64,000 nt of DNA from Mytilisepta virgata (GCA_028015205.1 CM051510.1:31124580-31188579); one strand, 5' to 3'. Counted from the stretch's first letter, positions 22,923 through 35,524 are shown. Notes: generated from the letters alone by a model not told the origin. Numbers and translations are program-made.

Positions 22923-23929
22923 GTTTGATCAATCGTGCAAAGATTATTGACAATTTATTATTTTCAAACAATCTACAGTAAATCAGTTGTTGTTGTCGTG
23001 ACATCTTTGACACCTGGTTCCATTTTAGAAACACCGTGAGAATGACACGAATTATTGGGGAACCAGTGTCATATCGACCTATGGAAATCGGTGTACTAAA
23101 ATGCGAATATATACTGGATTTTGTTATTGGGATGAGCCAGGTAACATGGTTTCGAAATCTCAAAGGGAGGACATGTACATGGTTGTTACCGTTAACCTAA
23201 ATAACATACTTATCAGCTGATCTCCAAGATGGCGACTGGGGACGCCGAAAAAAAAACATTGTACCCGATTCAATAATTACTGCTCGCCTTTGACAATATC
23301 TTGTTAATATATATTATATTAAACTATGTTTAATGCTAAAACTATTAAATTCTATCAAGTATAATATACAAATGTATTTACCTTTCTCGTGTTAAAATAG
23401 TTACTGATAACCTCTTATTTCCTCTTCGTCTAACCTTTGACTACTGAAGCATCACCAATTCAGGAATCCATCCGCGTTTATTAATATATATTATGCTCGG
23501 TACAAAACATGTTGATATATAAAAACATATCATAATAAATTGTTTTGATAGCAAGCTTCAAATGTATGAGTTGATAAAGAAATCTATTTTGTACTAGATC
23601 ATATCAGCGTATTCATACAATAAAAAATGAGTAATTTCTGGTAAAAAACCCAGAGCACGACCTGAATAGACTGTTTTTTCTCTCTTCAAAGTGAGCAAAA
23701 CCTAGTTTCTAGAGGAAGTTGATCAGCTTGTCGGTTTAAGATGTAGTGCGATAGCTATACTACGGATAGTCATCCTTGTAAAAATCATTAATACCAATTT
23801 TGGAGTCTTGGTGATAATTGGTGATTACAGTAATATATGACTTTATTTTGTTGAACAATAAATGTTCACTGCTAGAAACTCTAGTATTTCTCTAGCATAA
23901 TATTTTATATTTGATATTTTCCATTTCAG

Positions 23930-24262
23930 GGCGGAAATCATCATTATGTTTACTTGTTGAAGTGATTAAAACAAATGACAGTTACGTGCTGAAAATGACA
24001 TGTAAATCAGATTTGATTCCTATTGGAGTGGTTGCAGAGTTACACAGCAATTATGGATTTCAAAATGCTATAAGACATCACCAAAATAGTTGCTATCATC
24101 AAGGTGGACTTTGTCAGAAAGAGATTTGTTCTTGTTCTTCTAAAGAATTTATCTGGAATCACATCATAAATCATTTATCGGACGGATTGAAAGTGACATG
24201 CACAATGAGACTTATGGGGAGTCACAGGCCCCAACATACAACAAAGGAATTCAATGGCACAG
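23930..24262 (+). CDS. Membrane receptor gene, exon 2 (cysteine-rich Ig-like ectodomain)
   Basis: A 333-base exon, acceptor TTCCATTTCAG at 23919-23929 and donor GTATGT at 24263, phase 1 at both ends. It encodes about 111 residues. Pattern: YVLKMTC as a strand-B-like segment with its cysteine, IGVVAELHSNYG, a Cys cluster (CYHQGGLCQKEICSC) and FIWNH. The segment LKVTCTMRL follows as a strand-F-like segment with its cysteine. Two core strands ending in Cys about 75 residues apart fit an immunoglobulin-like domain. The extra cysteines are unusual and suggest additional disulfides, so family membership is inferred from pattern only. NDS near the start and the final FNGT could be N-glycosylation sites. 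Confidence 0.62.
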
Positions 24263-25134
24263 GTATGTGTTCTCACAATATTTGGACCATTACGCGCCAC
24301 CAATCATTCACAACCCCGTCTGAAAAAGAGCAGTTGAATGTCATGCCGAATCGATGAATATTAGACATATAGAAACATCATGTACGCGTGATAAGTGGGT
24401 GATGTTCGAAAAATAACTTATCGGCCATAAGGCCAACTAAAATTCATTATTAGATTTTCATCCAACTTTTTGAAAAAAATGGGGCGGGTGGGAGGATTTT
24501 ATTTTTAATTTTTTATTTCATATGAAACTATTTTGTAAGGTGTTATAAATATGTAAACGTTATAAAATGGCTTATACCGCTTACTACTCTAAGAATCACG
24601 AAAACCATGTTGAATTGTTACAGGAAGTTAACAAAAAACAAAATTATTGACACGGATACCGGTAACGGAGATGAACAAAATCCAGAAATCGTAAATTTTA
24701 AAAAATAAAAAAAATCGGGGCGGCACGATTTTCGAGGGGCGGGCGGGGATGAAAATCTATCAATTAATTTTAATTGGCCTAACATCACAGTTTGTATGTA
24801 TAACATAAAAAAACATTATTTTAATCAAGAGAAGTAAATAGCATAATATCAAAAACTCCAACCATGAGTATTCGTAGATGCCAAGAAGGAAAATAAACAA
24901 AAAATCGGTAGATGAAACAGGTGAAAAAAGTGTCTAATAATTCTAGACATAGACACAACGTAAGGATCAGATACTGAATGAGTGCAAAAACGGAAAATGT
25001 GTGACAATGTTGTGGTTTACTTTCGGTTTTCTGAAGCCTGTTAGAGAAAAGATTCTTAGTTAAGAACATACCAAAGTATTAGTAATCATGATACAAACGA
25101 AAGACAGAAATGACACGAAATTTTATCTTTCCAG
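24263..25134 (+). other. Receptor gene intron 2
   Basis: An 872-base intron, AT-rich, with G-rich patches near 24480 and 24720. No other feature recognised. Confidence 0.5.
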
Positions 25135-25221
25135 GGTTTTGGCCAGAGAACACAAATATGGAAGAAATCAAGCCAGAACATACTACCGGTAAAGGCAATG
25201 ATGAAACAGAAAAGAACACTG
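25135..25221 (+). CDS. Membrane receptor gene, exon 3 (stalk)
   Basis: 87 bases between acceptor TTATCTTTCCAG and donor GTAAGT, phase 1 on both sides. It encodes a 29-residue polar, acidic segment (FWPENTNMEEIKPEHTTGKG and on to NDETEKNT) without cysteines. The composition suits a membrane-proximal stalk linking the Ig-like domain to the transmembrane exon, and NDET/KNT suggest glycosylation. It is too short to recognise alone. The support is the two strong splice sites, matching phase and position between domain and membrane exons. Confidence 0.58.
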
Positions 25222-27429
25222 GTAAGTGACACATCAAACCCATGAGAGATCTTTTATCTCATATCACGAAGAGCCAGATTTTTAATCAAAGAAATCAAAT
25301 GCCTGTGTGTACATTTGACACCATGAATTGAAAGACCACATATTTACATGTACGGTTGATATATTTTGATTCAGCAAAACACGCTACTGTTTTGCTGGTG
25401 CAAAAGTAGAAATATACCCAAATAAATTACGTAGTTGTAACAAAACATATATTAACAAGCGCAGCGAGCGCTATAGGACCATATGCGTTTTCTACATATG
25501 GGTCATTTAGAAAAGTCTTTGTTTAATAGGGCAGCCATATTGTGCTACATACTAAGGCTAGAAAAAAGTTTCGGTCGCCGGAAACGGACGTAAATAAAGT
25601 AAGGGAAATAACTTTAATTTTAAAATCAGAATCGTGATACCGGAAATGAGTTTCGGGAAAGGGCTATTGCTGTGCTTGCATCATTTGCCACGTCAACAGC
25701 ATACTATACTGACCAAGCCAATATAGAGAATAAAGGATCTTAAAATGAACCCCAACGATAAATAATGAATAAATAAATACAGCTAAGAATTCGAGAAGTA
25801 ATCACAAGATGTAGATGAATAAACATGTTATACGAATATAACAGACCTAGATAAATGCGTTTTCCTTAATAAAAAAAATGATTGAGTTACAGACAAAACT
25901 ATTCTGTAGTCAAGGTGAAAGCCTGTGACCACAAATATTCAAGTAAGAGTGTTTTTATGGCTATTTATGTGTTAAAAATGGAAAAAGTCAAATTATAATC
26001 CAGTTATCTTTTTTCAGGTTCATAGTATGTAAACTATCAGCTATGATAATTTTTTTTCAAATGTCTTTAACAAACGTGTGAAAAAATAAAAAAATAATGA
26101 TCTTGTACATGAATATACATGTATAAATATATATATATGCCAAGATTCACACTCGAAATTTTGGACAACAAAACCCCATAACACCTTGTCTTACAGAAAT
26201 ATACCCCCATACAGCTATCGTTTGTTACATTATGCATCTATTTAAATGTATTGATTGGTTTAATCTGTATATAATTTAAAAATAATTTTTTTATCAAATC
26301 TTACAATATGTCTCAATAATCATGATAATTTCCTGTAACGATACTTGTGGAATTTTATTTTGGTTTATAAATCTGTAATGTTGTTAGAAAAAGGAGCGCC
26401 ATCACCAGGAAAGTGAAATGAAACGTAACCTCTTATGTCAAATATTTTAGGATTTAGAACAACCTGTGAAATAGAAATATTGAGATTGATAAAAACGGGG
26501 AAAATGAAATAGAAAAGGACATATTCCACTATTGTTTGTTTTGTTATACATGTATGTCGGTTTCTTACGATAAATTCAAATAGAATAGCCAAAATAAAAT
26601 GTTGTTTTAAAGAATTATCAATAGTAAGAATATTTTAGGGGTCTAAATGCAGTAGTATTTTGATCCATATCCAAACAGGGAAAGATTAGCAATAATGCAA
26701 TTAGTGCAATAGATACTTAAGATGAAAAACTGACATGGAGTGAGTTATGAAGAAAGCACAAAATCACAAGTACATGTATATAACAAAACAAACATCGGAC
26801 TTCAAAAGTCGAAAACCAACCCGTGCCTCAAGCCCCGAGTGGTCTCATAGTAATTCATGAGTATTTATGTCCAGCGGTATAATAACATGTCAGAATATAA
26901 ATACCTATATAGTAAATAAACTAAAAAGTTAATCGAGACAAAGACATTCATGATCATACGTTCCTGACTTGGGACAGGCGTATAACATGCTGCGGGGTTA
27001 AACCAGTTTCGTGGAGCTCAGTCTCTTCTCTTCTTTTAATATGGTCAAGAAAAACTAAAAGAAATATCCTACGACACTATAAAAGTCGATCCGACATGTT
27101 TCCGACTCCCATTTGCAATTAACTCTCCTAGAAACGAGCAAAATAAAAAAAAAGTTTTTATTTTTAGGTTACGGATATTACATTTTAAAGAAAAATAACT
27201 TTCTTGAAAGGCAAAATATTATTGTACTCTTATTTCCAAAAAGTAGTGTCATTGAGCTTTTCTATTATTTAATATGAATTTTCAAATATGATATTGAATG
27301 GTGATAATATAACTCATCAGTTTTACTTACATATCTGTGATCAGTGATTGCCTGTCACACCTGACAGACCCGTCTGTAGTAAAATAGTTTTAATGCACAT
27401 TCCTCTACTTCATATTATTTCCTTTTCAG
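25222..27429 (+). other. Receptor gene intron 3
   Basis: A 2.2-kb AT-rich intron. I see no repeat family or RNA gene in it beyond short AT microsatellites near 26126. Confidence 0.45.
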
Positions 27430-27537
27430 ATAATGAATCCAGTAACAAAGGAATTATCATTGGAGTTGTTGTAGGAGTAGGAATTATAGCAGTTCTGTTA
27501 CTCTTACTGTTTTTTGTTCGTGGGAGAAAAAGAAAAG
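27430..27537 (+). CDS. Membrane receptor gene, exon 4 (transmembrane segment)
   Basis: 108 bases, acceptor TTTCCTTTTCAG and donor GTATTT, phase 1 at both ends. It encodes NESSNKGIIIGVVVGVGIIA followed by VLLLLLFFV and the basic stop-transfer RGRKRK. This is a clean type I transmembrane helix of about 23-25 residues, with a polar extracellular lead and a basic cytoplasmic anchor. Together with exon 1 it defines a signal-anchored single-pass protein. The GxxxG-like glycine spacing (G..IGVVVGVG) could mediate helix packing. Confidence 0.72.
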
Positions 27538-28185
27538 GTATTTCAACCAGTATTTGAATATTCGGTTATTGGCTGTAAAATTGTAGAACTAAGTAATAAT
27601 TAGATATAAAAGTAACATAATCATTATCTGGGTCATTTTACTTTCAGAAAAAGAATTTTTAATGTCAAACGGGTTTCTTTTCAAATTTTTGAAAAGTTTT
27701 TAAAAATACAATCAAATACACTGCAACTATAAAGAGACACGATAAAGCAGCAAAATGAATTCACTTCTCTTCTAATGAAGATACTGATTGTGAAAATGTC
27801 ATCGTACCAAGATAGAGATAATTAACATACGAGTAAACTTACCTTCAGAATCAGTTTTAATGGGAATTTGGAACAAATATTAGTGAGATAATCACCCTTG
27901 TAATCAGAAGTTATATATTAAAGAGGTCATCTTCAAAATACCATTTAAATTTTTTTTCAAGAATTTAACTTAAACTGCAAATTTAATGAAATGAAACCTA
28001 TAGAAGGAAAGACTTTTCATTTCAATTGCCAACATAAAGTTCTTTGATACAAATGAATAAAATGTGCACATTTCATCGATTTCACTGTTCATCGGTTCTG
28101 CTTAAGGGCCAACATGTTGACAAAAACAACTAATTTATTTCTTGGATATTCTTTACTGATGTTTTTATTGTAAACTATGTATAAA

Positions 28186-28430
28186 GAGGACAAATATACC
28201 TAAGGAGCAAATTAAAAAACGCAATCCATTGGACAAACTCGGGAAGACAAATGAACAACCACAAGTACTACAAGTAAACACTGAAAACTAAAACACATTG
28301 AACAACGCGAACTCCTATAAAAACCAGGAGTGAACCCAGGTGCTCCCGAAGGGTAAGCAGTTCCTGCTCCGTATACCGCACCCGTCATGACGTTCAACAA
28401 AGTCAATCCGGTGGAAGTCACAAATCAGTG
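28186..28430 (-). repeat. Dispersed SINE-like repeat, copy 1
   Basis: The segment from AGGACAAATATACC to CTATAAAAACCAGGAGTGAAC matches 35530-35690 at most positions (ATCCATTGGAC, GGGAAGACA, GAACAACCAC, ACTCCTATAAAAACCAGG). A shorter match lies at 56879-56930. No pol III boxes or tail were identified, so the class is open and the strand is arbitrary. Confidence 0.6.
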
Positions 28431-29639
28431 GAGGCACATGAAATGTTACGACAGTGGGAACAGGTCCAACATAATCTTAGATATTGGAACACTGTAACGG
28501 TCAATCAATTCCTGATGGCACACTAACTTTTTGCGGTACATATTATATATGGTACGTTTTCTATACATCATAACGTCAAATATGTTATTTTACTTATTTT
28601 TACTATATAGTTTTACTATCTTCCTTGCCATTTATGTATTTTCTATGAAGAACGTTTACTGATCGACGCCCACGTCAAATAATTTTTTGTTTTTGTTTAC
28701 ATTTTATGTACGGACTCAGTCTTGCTCTGGGTTTCAAAGAGTCAACATCTTTTTATTTTTATTTTTTACATGTTCGTGATCAAGACCATATTGATCGAAA
28801 CGTTGGGTATTTTTAAATTTTCAGTTTGTTCCCGTTTTTTTTACGATTTTATATTTGGTTTTGTTCGACTTGTTTATTTCATACATTTTAGTCGTTTTAT
28901 GCCTCTTTTGACAGCTCATCATTTCCATTTATTTTTCTTACTATCTATTAATCTCCATTCAATCACCAATCAATCAATCAAAATTGAAAAGATGGAAAAG
29001 GAAACATTTGTTTCAATTTCCTCCGAAAAGAGAAAATAAGAATTACTAGATCATTGTTTGGTGTAAACGACGAAATATTGCAAGACATGTTGTCCTATAG
29101 GTTGATTTTCCAATACCTAGAAACATATTTTTAATTAGCATATATTCCTTTGACCTACAAAGCCGCTTAACAAATGTTGTTGAAACAATAAACAAATACT
29201 CTATTACTGTAATACTCATGTGGTTTAAGGATTATTGAAATATAAAATTTAAACAGAAATATATATGTAGTTACCACTTGGTTTCGGATTCGGTTTCGAT
29301 TTCGAATTCGGCGCAAAATACTGGAAATAGGAGGCAGTCGAAAACGGTAGCTATCCACCCACTCTCCACGTATGCCATCTATGAAATTTTAACACTGTGG
29401 GTCTGATCATGTTTTGAAAATCGAATTCCTAAACCTTATTGTGAATATACATAATCATAACAATACAGTATAGAAATGAAATTAATAATAAACTAGTATA
29501 ACAAGAAAATGGGCAAAAGGAAAGGTCAACAATGACATACCAATCAACGTCACCCAATAGACTGACAAAAAGGAGATAGAAGGGCACAAAACACAAGCAT
29601 TACAATCAATCAGGATAGTTTGCCTTCGTACATTCTCGG

Positions 29640-30237
29640 AATTGACTGTAATTCAATGGGAAAATTCATTGAAAAATCTTCTTGTCTGAAACCACTTGAC
29701 AAATTGGAACCAGACTTGGCAGCAATGGTCCTTAGGAAGTCCTATTTCAGAAATATATCCAATTTCATTTACTGTGAATCAAGATGGCCGCCACAGCTGA
29801 ACTTAGTTTATCATAGGACCCTATTGGAAATTCACTCAAACATCTTCTCGTCTCATCTCATACCACTGAGCCAATTGGAACTAAAATTGGCAGGATTGGT
29901 CTTTAAATGGTCCACTTTCAGAATTGTGTCCGATCACCCACATTGTCAACCAAGATGGCTGCCACGGCTGAACTTAGTTAAATATTAGACCCTATGGAAA
30001 ATTCATTTAAAAATATTCTTGTCTGAAACCACTAAGCAGTAATGGTTCTTAGATGGTTCTCTTTTAGAAATGTTTCCATTGACCTGTACTGTCAACCAAG
30101 ATGACTGCCATAGCTGAACTTAGTTTAACATAGAACCCTATAGAAAAATCAGCCAAATTGACTTAAATTTTTAGTCCTGCTCAAGGTGAAAATTTAAATC
30201 CAGGTAAGCAATACAGAGCCTTGAGAGCCTCTTGTTT
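29640..30237 (+). mobile_element. R2 element, 3' part
   Basis: Several modules of about 165 bp with CTTGTCTGAAACCACTTGAC, GGTCCTTAG and CAAGATGGC. The R2 3' end follows: CAGGTAAGC at 30201, a hairpin around GAGCCTTGAGAGCC and CTTGTTT at 30231-30237. The 5' palindrome is absent; the left boundary is approximate. Confidence 0.75.
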
Positions 30238-30279
30238 TAAGTTTCCTTTTATATAAAATTTTCATACTTCTTTTCGTCC

Positions 30280-30500
30280 TTTTTGTTGAATTTTGTATAT
30301 ATGTATCGAATTACGCAAGTAATGTGAACTTTATTAACTGTAACTTGCTATCAAAAGAGTAAAAGAGATATTTAACTTATTAAGATGATTTAAACAACAA
30401 ATTATTTTTATTTGAACGGCAAGAACTTTTTATGATATATGCTGGAAATAATTGTTACCATTAATATAAGCAGTAGATCAGACATCTCCCATTTTATATT
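30280..30500 (+). repeat. Dispersed repeat, copy 1
   Basis: The block TCAAAAGAGTAAAAGAGATATTTAAC... to ...GACATCTCCCATTTTAT is a diverged match to 39240-39410. Class unknown. Confidence 0.55.
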
Positions 30501-30516
30501 TGAAATTTTGCAATTC

Positions 30517-30643
30517 GCAATTTCATCTGCTGTTGGAACAGCGCTAATGTCGGTGGCTTGAACTATGGATAAATAGATGAGTCTAATGTACCCATAGTTC
30601 AAGCCACCGAGACTAGCGCTGTTCCAACAGCAGATGAAATTGC
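30517..30643. repeat. Near-perfect 52-bp-arm hairpin
   Basis: The arm 30517-30568 (GCAATTTCATCTGCTGTTGG and onward to CTATGG) pairs with 30592-30643 at 50 of 52 positions, separated by a 23-base loop. It lies in intron 4 of the receptor gene. It is much more paired than a typical microRNA precursor. It fits a tiny foldback element or a source of double-stranded RNA. The motif GACTCAT/ATGAGTC also recurs just outside. Confidence 0.85.
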
Positions 30644-31544
30644 AGGTGCACAACTACATTAGACTCATGTTGTTGTGTAATATTATCAGTATGCTGCGGC
30701 ACAGAACGCCTTGTGCATTTTCTTTGTCTGGGTCGTACTGGGTCATTGGCAATTTCAGTTTCTGCCAGGTTTGTTGGAGCAGCCTGTATCTTTTACGCAT
30801 AGGGGCATATCTGCGACCACAAACAATGCATGTAAATATATGCTCATTTTATGTCTTACTATAATCAATTATACCACCAACAGGAATTTAATTTATCCTG
30901 TTCTATTAAAATATTAAAACTGCCCAATTCAACATAGAATATAGGCAACATTGTACTTTGTTGTCATTAAAATGATGATACATATATAAAGGTTAAACAC
31001 CCAGCCAAGTACGTGCACAACTTGACTATAAATATTCAATATATTCCTATATTGTAATGGATAATATGACCAGTCAGGCACATATGGTAAGCTCGACTAA
31101 AAGACAAATCTGATTGGCTAAATTCCTCCATCGACGAACAAAGGAGTACCCGAAAATCAGCAAGCATACATGTAATTACTTGAAAAAGTTGAAAATTATA
31201 CAAATTCGTACGTAATAATAAAAATGAAATACTCAATAGGACGTTGCTGCTAACTACGTATAAGAGATTAAAAATAAGAAAGCTGCAAAAAATTATACAA
31301 TTCAACAATACAGTAGTAAATAATGATACTAAAATTATTATGGTTTGCATGTAATTTAAAGCAAAGTTTTCTTTGCTGAATACAATAGATTCTGCTTCCA
31401 GCCCAATGAAATCTGTTGCAACTTCCTATAATATTTCACACTGGGACTCATCATGTTTTTCAAACAGAATGGCGTATTATGTAACCGACTTCAATGCCGT
31501 AATATAGACTCCTGTAGATAGCTAAAATCCTCTCTCAAAATATT

Positions 31545-31936
31545 GTTTTTCAAACACAACACACATTACAAGCAACAAGCAAATCTCTCCAGGTTTAAGC
31601 AACACAAAGTTTCACCAACATGTCTCCTATTTGAAAACAGTGCAAAAGACATAGGACATTTCATTTTACACTGCACTACACACAATAAAATACGAGAAAA
31701 ATACCTCAAAACCCTATGACTCATATTAGCGCCTTTTGTAAACTGCAGAGTTGCAAATGATATTATTGCTAACAGCGAACTTCCTATGCAATGTATGATG
31801 GACAGTTCAAGTAGTGATGTTCCCAAAGTCTTAGGAGATCATAAGAAACTAGTAGTAGACATTGAAGAAATAAGTCATAATCTAATTTTTGATTTGCATA
31901 ATAATAGGACAGAGAACATTACTGCCGAGCTGTGAA
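31545..31936 (+). pseudogene. LINE C-terminal fragment
   Basis: One plus-strand frame reads YKQQANLSRFKQHKVSPTCL, then LFENSAKDIGHFILHCTTHN and KIREKYL. A stop at 31717 interrupts it, and the same frame continues to a stop near 31934. The CLLF..(A/E)D..HFIL.C...R.KY pattern matches the C-terminal Cys/His knuckle region of non-LTR retrotransposon proteins, where CxxC..H..C is usual. Here the second cysteine is replaced by Phe. No RT core nearby. It is a decayed, truncated remnant. Confidence 0.6.
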
Positions 31937-32477
31937 GAGTAATAACAGTATTGATAAACCAAATTAATATTCTTTAATTCTCAGATTGTGATAAATATGT
32001 GGATTGTTTTTAACATGCGCCCACCACCACCTATTGTTGATTAATTTAACCTGTTTGTACAGGGTGCTCCGAAGTCAGCAGAGGAAATTACACGACAGGA
32101 ACAAGAACAATGGCTTATTATGTAACCGACTTTGTCGTCGTAAAATAGACTCCTATAAAATGTGCAATAACTCGACTATTCTTTAACATTTTTTTCAAAA
32201 CTTTTCCCTTTCGAGACAAAGGAAACAATGATGACCACGCTGCAAAATTTTTACTAACCTCGTGGTCATGCAACGCACATGATTGGGTATCTATATATGG
32301 ATGACCCAGTCACATTGACTGCACGAGAGATCATGCTCGTATCAACCTTTGACTTGTGATACGAGGATTAAATCGCACAATCAGCATAATATTATCTTAA
32401 ATATTTCACTGTTGAAATTTCATTTCTGTCATAAATGCTTTTATTGTTCCAATAAATTGTGTATCATTCTATTACAG

Positions 32478-32525
32478 ACAAAAAAAGGCCAAAAGATGAA
32501 GATGTAACTGATGGGATGAACAAAG
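32478..32525 (+). CDS. Membrane receptor gene, exon 5 (charged cytoplasmic segment)
   Basis: 48 bases between acceptor ATTCTATTACAG and donor GTAAAT, phase 1 to phase 1. It encodes DKKRPKDEDVTDGMNK, a highly charged stretch that follows the RGRKRK anchor of exon 4 naturally. Short phase-1 cytoplasmic exons are common in such receptors. The support is splice sites, phase and composition only. The gene continues, as there is no stop here, but I could not identify a convincing next exon in the window. Confidence 0.5.
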
Positions 32526-33520
32526 GTAAATACAAAGTAAGCTAGTACTGATTGCTTCGGACACCAAAACAGATGTTCCCCAAATGCCCCCATTGCCATT
32601 GCTCACCTTTTGGCAACTAAACGAGTTTCGTCAAAACCGTATTTGCGATTTATGGGATATAGCAATTTTGATATTTTCAAAATAGCCACCATCCAAGATG
32701 ACTGCCATGACCACGCGGTAAGAAGGAATTGTGTTATGATATTTATATGCAAAATTTTATTTTGATTCACAAAGAAATAGATTTTTGAAAACACTTTTTT
32801 CGTCTATTTTAATATTGAACCTACAAACATATATTTTTTTATTTGGATAAGAGTCAATGTTAATGAAAAAAACGTTTAATTTTCTGAAGTATCATTGATT
32901 TTTCATTGACATTTTTGTTATTCTGTAACCCTAAATTCATAAATAACAACAACAAAAAACAATAGAATTTACAAAATGTAGTTCATATACATATTATTGA
33001 AATAAAAATGAACACACTAATAGTTTCAACCTTAACATTTCTAAAAATCTTTAAACAATATACAATGATAAACGTGGAAACCTTTATCTTATTGCAAGTA
33101 ATATTTAGTTACCCTCCTTATCAATATTTATACAATTTTATAAATAAAATATTGAAAATTAAACACAACTGTTGCAACAGCTTAGTAATATTCTTCCGTT
33201 TAAATTGTACGTCACATTTGAATGGGTATGGACTGAATTAATGTGGGTCAAAGGGAATTCATTTCTGCCTGCACGTTTCTTTTGAAGACGACCTTATTCG
33301 CAAAATGTCATTCTTCTATGACTTGGTAGTTGATTAAATTTAGACCTTTACTCGGAATTTATCCACGATAGAAGAATATCATATTACATGTTTTATGAAT
33401 TCCTTCCTCAATTAACAACCGTCATTCTATCATTCATATAAATTCGTCAGGTTGTCAGGATCAAAATGTATATTGATATGCAGTATCTGAATCAAAATGT
33501 TTTCACTTCATCAAGGAATA
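32526..33520. other. AT-rich region after exon 5
   Basis: No gene or clear repeat recognised. It may be receptor-gene intron. Confidence 0.4.
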
Positions 33521-34379
33521 CTGTGGATTCATTTATTTTCGTGGATACCAATTTTCGTGGATAGAGGAAAAAAGGCATTTCGTGGGATACCTAAATTCGT
33601 GGATTGCTGGCTTAGAAAAAAATATAAAAAGTTGTTGAAATACTTAAATTTGTGGCTTGGCACATCAGATATCATGAAAATACTGCGACAAAACGTGACG
33701 ATCAGACTTGATATTGTACAGTAAAGTACTGATTTAAAGCGCTCATTAAACAAAAGTCTAACAAACAGATTCTTTAAATTTGTAACGGAACAATTAAAGC
33801 TTGTCATGAATTTAACAAGATTAACAAAATCTGTAATTATTTACTCATTAGATTAAACAGGTGTGAAATATATATTGACAAAATTGCAATCACTTGTCCT
33901 CAAATACCTCGGGGGCATATACATACATATTTTTAATCCGATTACGATCAATAATTTCTGCTTTATTATCTTTTGACAAGATGTTTTTACTGTAATGTAG
34001 GAGAAAGTCTGTATTGTTTAGACCTACTTAGGATTAAGATTTGTTTTGAATGTTTGAATAAAAAAAAACGGAAGTGAATTCCGCGACAATTTACACGGTC
34101 AAAATCTTTTTAAAGAAAATTGTTTGAGCGTTTATATGTTACCAAAGACAAAATTACATGAAACACTGTATCCTCTGTGGATATAGCTGACTCATCATAT
34201 GTCAGAATTCAAGTACATGCTTTAAAAACGTAATTGTTCAAAACTCTGTGGTTTCAAACTTTAGTGCATTTAAACAAGAGTAAAAATATTATTTTTCGTT
34301 GGATATTTAAATTCGTGGTTTACTGGGACCCACGAAAACCACGAAAATTGGTATACAACGAATATTAATGAATCCACAG
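33521..34379 (+). mobile_element. 859-bp non-autonomous TIR element
   Basis: The left end CTGTGGATTCATTTATTTTC, then GTGGATACCAATTTTCGTGG, is inverted at the right end as CCACGAAAATTGGTATAC... ATGAATCCACAG. TA flanks both sides (33519-33520, 34380-34381). Inner copies of TTCGTGG also occur. No transposase frame. TA duplication and end sequence suggest a Tc1/mariner-type MITE. Confidence 0.75.
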
Positions 34380-34879
34380 TAGTAAACAAATAACCCCAGA
34401 TCTGCCCTTAACCTTTACTGTACAATAATTAATCAATCCTCTGTAGAGAAATAAATTAGTTGTATAAATCAGATGAATGTTGATCTCTTTTCACCTATAC
34501 TGCCAGTTTATTTTTGCTGCATTATGAAAAATATGAAGACATCCTTTTACCCTATTTGCCTTTGATGGAGCATGGGAGCACAAACTACAGAGCTACGTAC
34601 TAGCTTGTCCCAAAGTGGCAGATAAGGGATACTCCTCTCGTTTGGGGTTGTCATACATAGTCTGAATGCGGAGCATATTGGATAGAATGCCAGGCTCTGT
34701 GCACACTAAAGACCCCTTCTGTAGATTCTGAAAAAAGTAGGCTAATGCCGCTATAGAAGGCCAATTGTAAAAAAGTAACAAAAGGAGGGGATTCACACTA
34801 GAGACACATATATTAAGGGATGCCAGATCAAAAAGACAATTATAAAAATATATATATATATTCTAAACTACATACTTTT
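34380..34879. other. Spacer
   Basis: No gene recognised. A short AT microsatellite lies near 34846-34862. Confidence 0.4.
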
Positions 34880-35500
34880 ATGTCCCGCCATGAATGGGGC
34901 TGGGGCATATTGCTTTACCCTTGTCCGTCCATCTGTACGTACGTACGTCCCGATTAGGTTACGTTTTGCGTTTAGCTCCATATCTCAGAAACCTATAGTA
35001 ATATATCAATGATATTTCACCACTACAGTCCTCTTGTATAGTACAATGCAGTTCAGCAACACTTGGGTCGTTTTGACATACATTTCATGCTTCAGTGACT
35101 TTGGTTAAGTTTTGCGTTTTGGTTCATTTCTCAGAAATCTGTAGTAATATATCAATGATATTTCACCTCTACAGTCCTCTTGTATAGTACAACACAGTTC
35201 AGCAACAGTTAGGTCGCTATTACCTACATTTCATGCTTTAGTGACTTTGGTTTTATTTTACTACATCAGGGTCAATCAGAATTTTATGATAATATATCAA
35301 TGATTTTTCACCACTAGAGTCCGCTTGTAAAGTACATGTACTATGCTATTTTTGGGTCACATTGACCTACATTTCATGGCCGAATGGATTTGTTTAAGGT
35401 TTATGTTTAGGTCAATTTTTTTCCTATTTAGGTCAATATTACAAAACCTATATTGTTTTTAGGGCGAGGCATCTGTGTCTTATGGACACATTTTCTAGTT
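34880..35500 (+). mobile_element. R3 element, complete (621 bp)
   Basis: 5' imperfect palindrome ATGTCCCGCC...GGGGCTGGGGCAT (34880-34908), then CTTGTCCGTCC and a GTAC/TACG microsatellite. Three modules of 145-146 bp follow (ATATATCAATGA at 35001, 35147, 35292). Near the 3' end GGCGAGGCAT (35463-35472) is the inverse of the 5' ATGTCCCGCC at 8 of 10 positions. The hairpin TGTGTC-TTATG-GACACA (35474-35490) and CTAGTT (35495-35500) follow. Non-coding. Confidence 0.72.
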
Positions 35501-35524
35501 TATTTTCATTTACTTGCTTTCAAA

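Larger units (their letters stand above)
20727..23929 (+). other. Receptor gene intron 1
   Basis: A 3.2-kb intron running from GTAAGA to TTCCATTTCAG. It contains a decayed R2 fragment, a 31-bp minisatellite and a long inverted repeat, listed separately. No further exon was recognised, though a short one could be missed. Confidence 0.5.
27538..32477 (+). other. Receptor gene intron 4
   Basis: A 4.9-kb intron full of repeats: a SINE-like repeat copy (28186-28430), an R2 3' fragment (29640-30237), a decayed repeat (30280-30500), a near-perfect hairpin (30517-30643) and a LINE fragment (31545-31936). No extra exon was recognised. Confidence 0.5.

Noticed and set aside
26829..26870. CCCCGAGTGGTCTCATAGTA as a tRNA
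   Set aside because: Only a partial A-box-like match, no B box and no acceptor stem pairing.
31566..31826. Minus-strand 86-codon frame
   Set aside because: The opposite strand carries the recognisable LINE C-terminal pattern; this is its shadow.
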